A DNA stretch of 17,240 nucleotides, from the NCBI GenBank assembly GCA_017399665.1, contig JAFQBR010000290.1:1-17240 (forward strand), given 5' to 3'. Shown piece after piece: positions 1-8,002 of the stretch (within the stretch, counting starts at the first letter, position 1; every line of letters starts with the position of its first letter). The notes under the pieces were generated by a model. It was not told where the DNA came from. It searched no databases and worked only from the letters and a program-made list of their open reading frames with translations. The position numbers and the translations under genes were made by a program. This DNA is from Clostridia bacterium. Its GTDB lineage: Bacteria; Bacillota_A; Clostridia; Christensenellales; Borkfalkiaceae.

Positions 1-1
1 G

Positions 2-1786
2 ATTATCTTACAAACCCGCGTGGTATCAGAAAGGGCAGAGCTTCTTTTAACCGGCTTAATTGCTTTAGAAGAGGTTGTTGAAGCAGGAAAGCGCATTAGT
101 GAAAGAGTGCGCAAGAACGTTGAAAAGGGCCAAAAGGAATATTATTTACGCGAACAGCTTCGCGCTATTCATCAAGAGCTTGGCGACGACGAAAACGAAA
201 AAGAAGAGCTAAAAAAGGCTATTTTAGACAAACAGCTTCCCAAAGAAGTTGAAGAAAAGGCGTTAAAAGAGCTTACAAGAATGTCTAAAATGAATCCAAG
301 TTCACCCGATTACACCGTTTTACGCGGTTATTTAGACTGGATTTTAGATCTTCCTTTCTCAACAAGAACGGAAGATAATATGAGCATAAAGGAAGCTAAA
401 GATGTTCTTGATGCAGACCACTTCGGTCTTGAAAAGGTTAAAGAAAGAATTATTGAACACCTTGCTGTTATTAAGCTTAAGGGTAAAATCAGCGGTTCTA
501 TTATATGTTTAGTAGGGCCACCGGGGGTTGGTAAAACTTCAGTTGCCTCTTCAATTGCAAGAGCAACGGGCAGAAAGTTTGTCCGTATGAGCCTTGGCGG
601 TGTTAAGGACGAAGCGGAAGTAAGAGGTCACAGAAAGACCTATATCGGCGCAATGCCCGGTAGAATTATTTACGGCTTGAAAAATGCAGGTAGCTCAAAT
701 CCGGTATTTTTACTTGACGAAATAGATAAAATTTCTTCAGACATGCGTGGCGATCCTGCTAGTGCGTTGCTTGAAGTATTAGACCCAGAACAAAATTCTA
801 CCTTCCGTGATAGATTTTTGGAAGTGCCTTACGATTTATCAGACGTGCTATTTATTACAACGGCAAACACCTTAGATACAATTCCCGCTCCTTTACTTGA
901 CAGAATGGAAGTTATTGAGCTTTCAGGTTATACAAGGGAAGAAAAATATCAAATTGCAAAGCGTTATTTAGTGCCTAAAAAATTGCAAGAAAACGGTGTT
1001 GAAATTGCTCGCGTAAAATTTGACGAAAGTGCCGTTTATGAAGTTATAGACGGATATACGCGTGAAGCAGGCGTAAGAAATCTTGAAAGAGAGATAGGGG
1101 CAATTTGCCGTAAAATCGCTTGCGATATAGCTTTAAACGGTGGTAAGAAAAAATACGTAGTTACGCCATCTTTAGTGGAAAAATATCTTGGCGTTAAAAA
1201 GTACGTAAAGGATGAAGAAGTGCTTGAACACGAAGTAGGCTCTGCAACAGGTCTTGCTTGGACTGCCGTTGGCGGAACTACCTTAACCATTGAAGTAAGC
1301 CTTGTCCCAGGTAAGGGCGAAATTTTACTTACAGGTAAACTTGGCGACGTAATGAAAGAAAGCGCAAGGGCAGCAATAAGCTTTATTCACGCAAACTGCG
1401 AAAAATACGGTATAGAAGAATCACTTTTCTCTAACCGCAATATCCACGTTCACGTACCTGAAGGCGCAACTCCTAAGGACGGACCTTCTGCGGGTATCAC
1501 TATGGCAACTGCATTATGTTCTGCATTTACAGGTAAAAAGGTAAATAAGAATATTGCAATGACAGGCGAAATTACTCTTCGCGGTAAAGTTTTAGCTATT
1601 GGCGGTTTAAAAGAAAAGGCTCTTGCAGCTTACAGAATTGGCATTAGAAAGGTAATTATTCCTAAAACTAACGTTAAAGATTTAGAAGAAATTCCTGCAG
1701 AAATTCGTAAGCAAATCACCTTTGTTCCTGTTGATAACGTTTCACAAGTATTTGATGAAGTTATTGAAGGAATTAATAATAAATAA
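2..1786 (+). CDS. lon: ATP-dependent protease Lon, 3' part (5' end outside window)
   Basis: Lon is a cytoplasmic AAA+ serine protease that unfolds and degrades damaged and regulatory proteins. The reading frame is open from base 2, so the gene enters from the left. The GTG at base 20 is an internal valine codon, not a start. About 594 residues are visible of a family length near 780-800; the N-terminal substrate-binding domain is mostly missing. The visible part begins in the helical region ([10 protein letters not shown]) before the ATPase. Walker [10 protein letters not shown] starts at base 515 and Walker B is VFLLDEID. The protease domain has the Ser/Lys dyad: Ser in DGPSAG at 1487-1489 and Lys in GLKEKA at 1616-1618, with the family's usual 43-residue spacing. 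The gene ends 9 bases before ysxC, the common lon-ysxC arrangement of Firmicutes, so the two are probably cotranscribed. The catalytic part looks intact. Confidence 0.97.
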   Translation: MILQTRVVSERAELLLTGLIALEEVVEAGKRISERVRKNVEKGQKEYYLREQLRAIHQELGDDENEKEELKKAILDKQLPKEVEEKALKELTRMSKMNPSSPDYTVLRGYLDWILDLPFSTRTEDNMSIKEAKDVLDADHFGLEKVKERIIEHLAVIKLKGKISGSIICLVGPPGVGKTSVASSIARATGRKFVRMSLGGVKDEAEVRGHRKTYIGAMPGRIIYGLKNAGSSNPVFLLDEIDKISSDMRGDPASALLEVLDPEQNSTFRDRFLEVPYDLSDVLFITTANTLDTIPAPLLDRMEVIELSGYTREEKYQIAKRYLVPKKLQENGVEIARVKFDESAVYEVIDGYTREAGVRNLEREIGAICRKIACDIALNGGKKKYVVTPSLVEKYLGVKKYVKDEEVLEHEVGSATGLAWTAVGGTTLTIEVSLVPGKGEILLTGKLGDVMKESARAAISFIHANCEKYGIEESLFSNRNIHVHVPEGATPKDGPSAGITMATALCSAFTGKKVNKNIAMTGEITLRGKVLAIGGLKEKALAAYRIGIRKVIIPKTNVKDLEEIPAEIRKQITFVPVDNVSQVFDEVIEGINNK

Positions 1787-1795
1787 GAGGTTTAT

Positions 1796-2425
1796 ATGAT
1801 TATAAAAAATGCCGAATTTTTAAAGTCGGCGGCAGATAAAAGCGGTTTTATGACCTTTGATAAGCCTGTAATTGCAGTTTGCGGAAGAAGTAACGTTGGT
1901 AAAAGCTCCTTTATCAATATGCTTTCTAACCGCAAAAAACTTGCAAGAACCTCGCGTGAGCCGGGCAGAACAAGGCTTGTAAACTATTTTGATTTTGGCG
2001 AGTTCGTTCTTGCCGATTTACCAGGCTATGGCTTTGCTCAGGTATCAAAGGGCGAAAAGATGAAGTGGGCAAGAACAATCGAAAACTTTTTTGCTTCTTC
2101 AAAAAATATTGACCACGCCTTTTTATTGCTTGATTTAAGAAGAGAGCCAAATGCCGACGATATTGATTTTATTAACTATTTAAATCACTACATAATTCCT
2201 TTTACAATTATTTGCACAAAGAGTGATAAGTTTGCTAAAACGCGTATTAAGCCGGCTGTAAAAAGTATTGCAGACCGCTTGGCGCTAGGAGAAGATAACC
2301 TTATTGCCGTATCTAACGAAAATTCTTACGGAAAAGAAAAAGTGCTTATGCGACTAGATAGCATAATGCAGGCTTATGCAATGAAAAATGAAGCAGACGA
2401 CGAGATTGATGAAGATGAAGAATAA
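1796..2425 (+). CDS. ysxC: Ribosome biogenesis GTPase YsxC/YihA (EngB family)
   Basis: This is a small essential-type GTPase acting in assembly of the large ribosomal subunit. It is 209 residues, slightly longer than the usual 195-200. All G motifs are visible: G1 GRSNVGKSS (residues 30-38), the G2 threonine in GRTR (about 59), G3 DLPGYG (74-79), G4 TKSD (141-144) and a G5-like SNEN. The DLPGYGFAQV signature separates the EngB family from Era and EngA. The C terminus is a short acidic tail (DDEIDEDEE), which accounts for the extra length. A GAGG sequence 6 bases before the ATG serves as ribosome binding site. It follows lon closely and is closed by the hairpin terminator just downstream. Confidence 0.96.
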   Translation: MIIKNAEFLKSAADKSGFMTFDKPVIAVCGRSNVGKSSFINMLSNRKKLARTSREPGRTRLVNYFDFGEFVLADLPGYGFAQVSKGEKMKWARTIENFFASSKNIDHAFLLLDLRREPNADDIDFINYLNHYIIPFTIICTKSDKFAKTRIKPAVKSIADRLALGEDNLIAVSNENSYGKEKVLMRLDSIMQAYAMKNEADDEIDEDEE

Positions 2426-2430
2426 AAAAT

Positions 2431-2456
2431 AAAAGCACACCACAGGGTGTGCTTTT
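2431..2456. terminator. Bidirectional intrinsic terminator between ysxC and the VirD4-like gene
   Basis: A perfect 11-bp stem (AAAAGCACACC at 2431-2441 with GGTGTGCTTTT at 2446-2456) encloses the loop ACAG. It has T-runs on the right and A-runs on the left, so it can terminate transcription from ysxC rightward and from the convergent gene ending at 2497 leftward. Confidence 0.92.
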
Positions 2457-2474
2457 TTAATGCAAAAGTTTAGT

Positions 2475-2499
2475 TAATCGACCTATAGACGGGCTTTTA
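2475..2499 (-). repeat. Dispersed 25-bp intergenic element, copy A
   Basis: Read on the minus strand it starts with the TAA stop codon of the VirD4-like gene: TAAAAGCCCG, TCTATAGG, TCGATTA. It matches copies B, C and D at 20, 19 and 20 of 25 positions without gaps. On the plus strand the flank AAAAGTTT (2464-2471) can pair with GGGCTTTT (2491-2498) if G-T pairs are allowed. Function unknown. Confidence 0.6.
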
Positions 2500-4305
2500 C
2501 CAGTCAAAATCAGTAGTTTGAATTTCTTTTAAGCGCTTGTAAGAATATTTTGGACTGCTGAAAGAGTCAATACAAACTCTAGCGCACGTAACTAATCCGT
2601 TAGAGTCTAGGAAGTTTTTAAAGTCGCCGTTTTTAGCTGCAATATAGCTTCGTACAAACTGCGAAGTAATAACGGGCATGTATAATCTTTTAATAAACAT
2701 ATGACCTGGAGAAATAAGGTCAAGGCTACTTACCGGAATAAGTGGAACTTCGCAAATAGAATTGGTATTTGCGTTAAGTTTTGATTCTAACGTAGGTATA
2801 AATCTTCTACCGCACTCGCTTGCAAATATTTCTTTTGTTTGTCTGTTTTGCGCGCCTAAGAATATCTGTGCGTTACAGTTATCTTTAATAATAATTGCGC
2901 GCTCTGGATTATAAACGTGGTCGAGCTGTTTGTAAGATTGAACCACTAGGTGAAACCAAATATTTCTTGAACGTGCCGTTGAAATTTTATTTTCAAAGTC
3001 TTTAATTTGCGGTATGTTTGCAAACTCATCTAATAAGAAGTGTAAGGGGGTAGGATTTTTTGTTTGTTCAGCGCGTTCAATGGCTTTACGGTAAAGCCAG
3101 TCAATAAATAATCCTGCAACCTTAAAGTCGCTCTTTTCATAGTCGCGGGTAACGATAAATATAGCAAAATTTTTATCGCCAAGGCTTTCAATATCAATGG
3201 TATTGCCGGTTGTAAGAGCAATAATATGCGCTTGAACCCAATCTTTAAACGCACCGTCAAAAACACCGCAATAGCTTCGCATTGTATTTGGCGCATTATC
3301 AAGGGCTGTTGCCATCATTGAAATAGTTTCTTGCGATTTATTTTTAAGTAATGGATGAGAGGTAAGTGAACGGGTAGAGCTACCTGATAAAACAAAGTTT
3401 CTTAAAGAGAGATAATATTCCTGAATGGTCTTAATAGACATCATATCTCTTGTAAAGGTAGTGTCTGGGGCAGATGCTTCTTCAAGCATACAGTAAATAA
3501 CGCCTTTTAAAAGACTTTGCGCACCGTATTCCCAAGATGCGTCCTTAGTGTTTTGAACAACAATAAACATATTTGCAAGCTCGTTTATCTGGCTTGAAAT
3601 TTCAGCTGAAAGAAAGTCTTTTTGCGAGTTAACGTATGTATCTAAAAGTTCGCCGTTAGGAAAGGCTTTACCTTCGTATAGAGAATAAACGTCACGGTAT
3701 TCGCTAATAGGTGCTATTAAAGTACAGTCTGCGCCAGGTTTTCCTTCTAAAAATTCCACGCCTACGCCTATTTTGTTAAGTTGCATTTGCTTATCGTAAA
3801 GCTCTGTTAATGGATTCCATCTATCCGAATGGCTTAAATCCTTAAAGTTGATGATAAACAGCTCGTACCCATTGTCCTTTAAGTGTTGCGCATTTCTATC
3901 AAATAATTCCCCTTTAGGGTCGGTAATAAATAGATTTGGTTTGTTTTTCTGTGAAGAAATTGCGCGAAGCTGGGGTTCTACGCACCCGGTTGTCTTACCG
4001 CTACCGGTAGTTCCCACGTAAAGTTCGTGAAATTTAGGTAAGTAATAGTAACGTAAATCACATTTTTTACGCGTTTTTTCATCTAATTCAAGGAATTGCT
4101 CAACAGAATAAGTAGTACCGTCTTTGGCAACGTAATCACTTGCAAAAGGGTAGCCGTCCATTTCCTTTTTTGGTAAATCTTTATATAATACGGCTTCAAC
4201 CCCGTATTTTCCTATGATTTCCGAATAATCAACGCTTTTTGAGCTTTCAAGATATTCTTCAATATAGCTTTCTCTTATTTTATCGGTAATAGATAAATTT
4301 TTCAT
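2497..4305 (-). CDS. Soluble VirD4/TraG-type coupling-protein ATPase
   Basis: 602 residues. Members of the VirD4/TraG (type IV coupling protein) family are hexameric ATPases that bring DNA or protein substrates to a type IV secretion channel. Visible: Walker A GTTGSGKTT (residues 98-106), the family motif ITDPKGEL (127-134), Walker B LLDEFANIP (424-432), the VVQSYKQL segment (454-461) and a NAQIFLGAQN stretch (about 478-487). Unlike classical coupling proteins there is no hydrophobic N-terminal segment, so it should be cytoplasmic unless a partner recruits it. ATG at 4305 is chosen because AAAGGAG (4311-4317) lies 5 bases upstream; a TTG at 4323 would extend it by 6 residues but overlies that site. 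It lies 18 bp after the Sel1-like gene and shares its promoter. No relaxase, VirB4 or mating-pore gene is in the window. Family assignment is firm; role and substrate are unknown. Confidence 0.88.
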   Translation of the reverse strand: MKNLSITDKIRESYIEEYLESSKSVDYSEIIGKYGVEAVLYKDLPKKEMDGYPFASDYVAKDGTTYSVEQFLELDEKTRKKCDLRYYYLPKFHELYVGTTGSGKTTGCVEPQLRAISSQKNKPNLFITDPKGELFDRNAQHLKDNGYELFIINFKDLSHSDRWNPLTELYDKQMQLNKIGVGVEFLEGKPGADCTLIAPISEYRDVYSLYEGKAFPNGELLDTYVNSQKDFLSAEISSQINELANMFIVVQNTKDASWEYGAQSLLKGVIYCMLEEASAPDTTFTRDMMSIKTIQEYYLSLRNFVLSGSSTRSLTSHPLLKNKSQETISMMATALDNAPNTMRSYCGVFDGAFKDWVQAHIIALTTGNTIDIESLGDKNFAIFIVTRDYEKSDFKVAGLFIDWLYRKAIERAEQTKNPTPLHFLLDEFANIPQIKDFENKISTARSRNIWFHLVVQSYKQLDHVYNPERAIIIKDNCNAQIFLGAQNRQTKEIFASECGRRFIPTLESKLNANTNSICEVPLIPVSSLDLISPGHMFIKRLYMPVITSQFVRSYIAAKNGDFKNFLDSNGLVTCARVCIDSFSSPKYSYKRLKEIQTTDFDW

Positions 4306-4310
4306 AAACA

Positions 4311-4317
4311 CTCCTTT
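4311..4317 (-). promoter_or_regulatory. Ribosome binding site deciding the start of the VirD4-like gene
   Basis: AAAGGAG on the minus strand, 5 bases before the ATG at 4305. It overlies the alternative upstream TTG reading and therefore supports the shorter protein. Confidence 0.8.
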
Positions 4318-4323
4318 AGCCAA

Positions 4324-5229
4324 TTAAAAACCGATTTTTCTTGAAGGTCTAACGGCAGAGTTGGTAATATCCTTCCACTCTTTTCTTTCGTAGTTGTTAA
4401 TAAAATACATTCTTTTAAAGTAGTCTAATTTTTCAGTTAAAAACGCCTCAATAAAAGAAAAATCAATGTTATTTTTTCCGTAAGCGTAAACAATATCTTG
4501 CAAAATAGAAGAAATATATATGTAACAAGTCAAGCTTTCTTCCAAGTAATTATTTTTATCATCTTCTGGAACAACTGTGTAGCCAGAGTGTAAATATCTG
4601 TCGCAAAGGGTGGCAACTTCGCTAAAAATTCTTGCTTTTTCTTCGTTATTTTGCAATTTGTAAAGGTAAGCAAGCAGTTTTACTGAAGGAATATCCCCCC
4701 AAAGTGCGCCTCTAAGAAGGCGGTTAGCGCTTTCTTTAGCGTCTACCTTTCCACCAATTCCCAGCGCTAAAAGTATTGCCATTTGTCTGTTTGCAATAAT
4801 GTTTCCGCTAGAAGATGCAAGCTTAATTTCTTCATGGCGAACGTTTGCATTATACGAAAAGTAGTGTGTGTAATCAAACCAGTCTGGGTTAATACAAGGG
4901 ATATTGCATTTAGCAATACGCTCGAAAGAAGAAATAACGTCGCATTTAATGTCAAATAAAACGTCGTCGTCGCTTAAATCATCTCCAAATTTTCTTCCGC
5001 TAAAAATAGCGTTGCGGTCAGTAACTAAGCTTATAGGTGATAAAACTTTATAAACGCATTCCTTACATTCATCAATAACTTCTTTACTCAAACTGTACGC
5101 GCCTCCAATAAAATCAACAATTTTATTGCAGTCTTCAGTAAAAGTTCCGCAAGGGTTATTGGACATAATTAAGGTAGAAGTTAAAATTGTATAAAATGCT
5201 TCGTAGTTTTTAAAAATATTTTCAAGCAT
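4324..5229 (-). CDS. Sel1-repeat-like hypothetical protein
   Basis: 301 residues, no signal peptide or membrane segment; predicted cytoplasmic. I do not recognise a specific family. Residues about 135-210 (IKLASSSGN..ANRQMAILLALGIGG..DAKESANRLLRGALWGD..SVKLLAYLY) have the spacing and small-residue pattern of two Sel1-type helical repeats: Ala/Gly-rich helices, a GIGG turn, and a following Lys/Glu-rich helix. Such repeats usually make protein-protein contacts. The N-terminal 130 residues are cysteine-rich (8 Cys) with no obvious metal motif. ATG at 5229 is preceded by AAGGGGC at a normal distance. It is the first gene of a two-gene operon with the VirD4-like ATPase, transcribed from a consensus promoter. 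The pairing suggests an adaptor or scaffold for the ATPase, which is inference only. Confidence 0.7.
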   Translation of the reverse strand: MLENIFKNYEAFYTILTSTLIMSNNPCGTFTEDCNKIVDFIGGAYSLSKEVIDECKECVYKVLSPISLVTDRNAIFSGRKFGDDLSDDDVLFDIKCDVISSFERIAKCNIPCINPDWFDYTHYFSYNANVRHEEIKLASSSGNIIANRQMAILLALGIGGKVDAKESANRLLRGALWGDIPSVKLLAYLYKLQNNEEKARIFSEVATLCDRYLHSGYTVVPEDDKNNYLEESLTCYIYISSILQDIVYAYGKNNIDFSFIEAFLTEKLDYFKRMYFINNYERKEWKDITNSAVRPSRKIGF

Positions 5230-5264
5230 AAAATTGCCCCTTAAAATAAGAAAATTACATAGAG

Positions 5265-5293
5265 AGTATACACAAAAAAAGCTTTTTTGTCAA
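5265..5293 (-). promoter_or_regulatory. Sigma-A promoter of the Sel1-like/VirD4-like operon
   Basis: On the minus strand, -35 TTGACA (5288-5293), a 17-bp spacer and -10 TATACT (5265-5270). The expected start is near 5258, giving a leader of about 28 bases before the ATG at 5229. This is a near-perfect consensus and implies substantial basal expression. Confidence 0.85.
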
Positions 5294-5310
5294 CAAATGT
5301 TCGTATAAAA

Positions 5311-5340
5311 TTGACTTATAGACTAAAAGTATGTTATATT
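5311..5340 (+). promoter_or_regulatory. Sigma-A promoter of the channel-like/wHTH operon
   Basis: -35 TTGACT (5311-5316) and -10 TATATT (5335-5340) with an 18-bp spacer, or TTATAT (5334-5339) with 17 bp. It points right toward the gene at 5462, leaving a leader of about 115 bases. It is back to back with the leftward promoter: their -35 boxes are about 17 bp apart, so a regulator bound here could affect both. Confidence 0.75.
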
Positions 5341-5352
5341 AATTATAACATA
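5330..5352. promoter_or_regulatory. Operator-like palindrome overlapping the rightward -10 box
   Basis: Perfect 9-bp arms TATGTTATA (5330-5338) and TATAACATA (5344-5352) around a 5-bp centre TTAAT. It covers the -10 box and predicted start of the rightward promoter, as expected for a dimeric repressor site. Two further perfect palindromes lie in the leader: ATGTGCACAT (5379-5388) and TTATTAATTAATAA (5412-5425). Confidence 0.6.
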
Positions 5353-5461
5353 TACTGCAAAATTGTTTATTTGCAAAAATGTGCACATAAGCAAAAGGAC
5401 TTGTTTGTGAGTTATTAATTAATAAGTTTTTTTGTTAACTTTAATCAAGTGGAGTAAAATT

Positions 5462-8002
5462 ATGGATCTATTTTTAGGTATAATTTCCGGCGTTTTAATA
5501 ATGATAGTAATGTACGTTCTATCAATGCTTGGATATTTTAAACTTCGCCAAATAAAATCGGGCTCGAAGTATTCTGTTGAAATAATAATTTTGGCGTTTG
5601 CCGTAATTTTCAGCATGGGTGTAAAAGCAGTAATTATTTTTATATGCGAACCTGCAAACGAAAATTTTTGGCAGAGTATGGCAAACACCTTTAAGGCGGT
5701 ATATAGTGGCATTGGCGGACTTACCTTCGACGGGCTTTCTGATTTTGAGCAAGAAACGGTAAGTTCACTTGTTCAATGTCTTTACGCTGGATCTTCTTTA
5801 TACGCAGGCATAATGATTTTAAGCGTTTTAACTGCAAAAATCAGTTACGAAATATATAGCGCTATAAGAAAAGTATTTGGTTTTAAATCAAAAATGCTTA
5901 AAGGCAATACGGATTTTTATATTTTTACTGCGGTAACGGAAGAAACTATTACGTTGGCAGAAAGTATTACAAATTACCATTCAAGCGGTGAAACCGGCAG
6001 AAAATGTGAGATTTTATTTATTGGTCCAGATCTTGAAGCCTTTGACGCAAAGAACGAGCTTCATCGCGAAGTTATGGCAAACGGCTATTATTATTGGGCG
6101 TATTCTAGAAAGGCAACCAACGATAAGGGTATTTTTAACTACTTAAGATTGCCTTTAAATAATGATTTTATTCTCAATAAGCCAATTGGTAAAGAAAAGG
6201 AAACAAGAGTTCATTTTTTTGCTATGGATACCAACGAAAAGTTAAGTGGCTTAGAATCTGCAAATAGTGGCGCTGTATTTTGTGAGATTGAAAGTTTGCT
6301 TAACAAAATGATAAAAATCCGCACCCTAAATGCAGGTAAAAAAGAATGCGAAATTAGAAAAAGTCAAGTAATAGATTTTTACGTTTTAACTGATAACGAT
6401 ATCAACTATGAATTTTATAAACGTTCACTTTACGAGCTTATAGGCGGACTTTTAGAGAAAAAAGGGGTTGATTATAATCAACTTTTATCACACATAAAAA
6501 GCCAAGGTGGAGGTGTAAACGAAAATATAAGCACAAAAGAAAACGTTGTAAAGCATATCTCAAATTATTTCCAATTTCATATTATAAACGAAGCTGATTT
6601 AGCGGCTAAATGTTTAGAAAAACAGCGTCAAAACGTATTTTTAAAAAATGCAGATATTTCAGCAAAGCAAAGCTACGTTGAAGATAGCATTCCAGATAGC
6701 GAAGGTCTATTTAGGGTAATGGTGCTAGGCTTTGGCACTAACGGTCAGCAGTCAATGAAATATCTTTACCGTTCAACAGCGTATGCGGATGAAGATCATA
6801 TTCCTTCAAGGTTTGTTGCGGACGTGTATGATCCACAAACGGCTTTTTCCGCTGGGCTTTTTGGTTTTAACCACCCAATGTTTATTTGCGTAGATAAAGG
6901 TAGTGATTTAACAAGCGTAAAAGCAGACGAGTGGCAAAAAGAGGAAAAGCACGTTCAGCTTACATTTACCGATACTGCGGTTGCAAATTATGGCAAAGCA
7001 ATGAAAGAAGATATTTCTAAGCTTGCTAAAAGTTTTACAGAAGAGGCAGACGTAAAAGAGTTTAGCGAAAGGAAAGCTCTTTACGAAAATCAAACGCCAA
7101 GCTCCTTTGCTGACGTAAAAAATTATTTAAAATTCCCCGTTGTTGCATTCCATAAAGTAAGTGCTTTTGAAGACGGATTTTTAAAATATTTAGATGACGG
7201 CGTTGGGGAGACTTCAACAATAAAGTCGGCCTATAAGGCGTTTATCATAGCAATGGGCAATGATGAACTCAATATTATGATGGCAAATTCTTTAATTGCA
7301 GACATCATGCACGAGCGCGTTGTATTCAAAAATAAAGACAAACAATTTACTCGTACAATTTACGTTAACATTCGCGATAAAAATAACTATTCGCGCATTA
7401 ATTGGACGGAAGAAAACGAGAAAAAGCTTCCTAACGTAAAGGTAGTCGTTTACGGTGCTAGTGAGCAAATGTTTAGCTATCAAACGATTATTAACGACGA
7501 AGACAGTATGATGTACAACTTTGCATACAGCAAGGTTTCAGCATTGCATAAAACGGATGCATTAGAGCTTATATTGAATTTTAAGAAACTTTCTTTAAAA
7601 GATGTAGTAAGCAATATTCAATTGCCGAAATCAAACGGCGAAAATTACTACTTTATGCGAAACAGTTGGCTTATTATAGATGCCTTTAAAAAACAGTCTA
7701 ACTATGCAATCAGCGCATTCAGTCAGTATTATAAGTGTATATACGAGCTAGATGTTGCGAATGATAACTGCTTAGATATTACAAACAAAATCGCAGTGCA
7801 ACTTTCTGCAGTTGAGCATGAGCGTTGGCTAAGATTTCATATTTGTAACGGCTGGTTCTTTAATCCTGAGCGTTGCGACCAAATTAAAGAACACGATTGC
7901 ATTTGTTCGTTTAATATGTTAAAATTAAGTAGCGTTATTTACGATTTAATAAACGTTGCAGTAAGTATGAAGCAGGCGGAAGGTGAAAGGAATGATGGAT
8001 AA
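5462..8002 (+). CDS. Channel-like membrane protein with tandem Rossmann (RCK-like) segments and C-terminal RyR-like segment
   Basis: 846 residues. Hydrophobic segments lie at about 3-25, 39-62 and 104-127. Between the last two is a loop (about 68-94, including YSGIGGLTFDG) with the look of a pore helix and selectivity filter, giving a TM-pore-TM layout. A soluble part follows. It begins with a beta-strand/helix pair (YIFTAVTEETITLAESI, about 153-169) and has a second Rossmann start, VMVLGFGTNGQ (419-429), resembling the RCK domains of ligand-gated K+ channels. Near the C terminus VEHERWLRFHICNGW (784-798) resembles RyR domains, which occur in bacteria and have been proposed to bind nucleotide-type ligands. 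The start is ATG 5462, with GGAG at 5451-5454; an upstream TTG at 5432 lacks a binding site. Its end overlaps the next gene. The domain reading is from motifs only; channel activity and ligand are inferred. Confidence 0.72.
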   Translation: MDLFLGIISGVLIMIVMYVLSMLGYFKLRQIKSGSKYSVEIIILAFAVIFSMGVKAVIIFICEPANENFWQSMANTFKAVYSGIGGLTFDGLSDFEQETVSSLVQCLYAGSSLYAGIMILSVLTAKISYEIYSAIRKVFGFKSKMLKGNTDFYIFTAVTEETITLAESITNYHSSGETGRKCEILFIGPDLEAFDAKNELHREVMANGYYYWAYSRKATNDKGIFNYLRLPLNNDFILNKPIGKEKETRVHFFAMDTNEKLSGLESANSGAVFCEIESLLNKMIKIRTLNAGKKECEIRKSQVIDFYVLTDNDINYEFYKRSLYELIGGLLEKKGVDYNQLLSHIKSQGGGVNENISTKENVVKHISNYFQFHIINEADLAAKCLEKQRQNVFLKNADISAKQSYVEDSIPDSEGLFRVMVLGFGTNGQQSMKYLYRSTAYADEDHIPSRFVADVYDPQTAFSAGLFGFNHPMFICVDKGSDLTSVKADEWQKEEKHVQLTFTDTAVANYGKAMKEDISKLAKSFTEEADVKEFSERKALYENQTPSSFADVKNYLKFPVVAFHKVSAFEDGFLKYLDDGVGETSTIKSAYKAFIIAMGNDELNIMMANSLIADIMHERVVFKNKDKQFTRTIYVNIRDKNNYSRINWTEENEKKLPNVKVVVYGASEQMFSYQTIINDEDSMMYNFAYSKVSALHKTDALELILNFKKLSLKDVVSNIQLPKSNGENYYFMRNSWLIIDAFKKQSNYAISAFSQYYKCIYELDVANDNCLDITNKIAVQLSAVEHERWLRFHICNGWFFNPERCDQIKEHDCICSFNMLKLSSVIYDLINVAVSMKQAEGERNDG

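Noticed and set aside
20..22. GTG at base 20 as the start of lon
   Set aside because: The frame is open upstream to base 2 and the product would lack the N-terminal domain; the gene is cut by the window edge.
5308..5332. Half-match to the dispersed element (TTGACTTATAGAC) in the accessory control region
   Set aside because: Only the first 16 positions match, and TTGACT is explained as the -35 box of the promoter; not counted as a copy.
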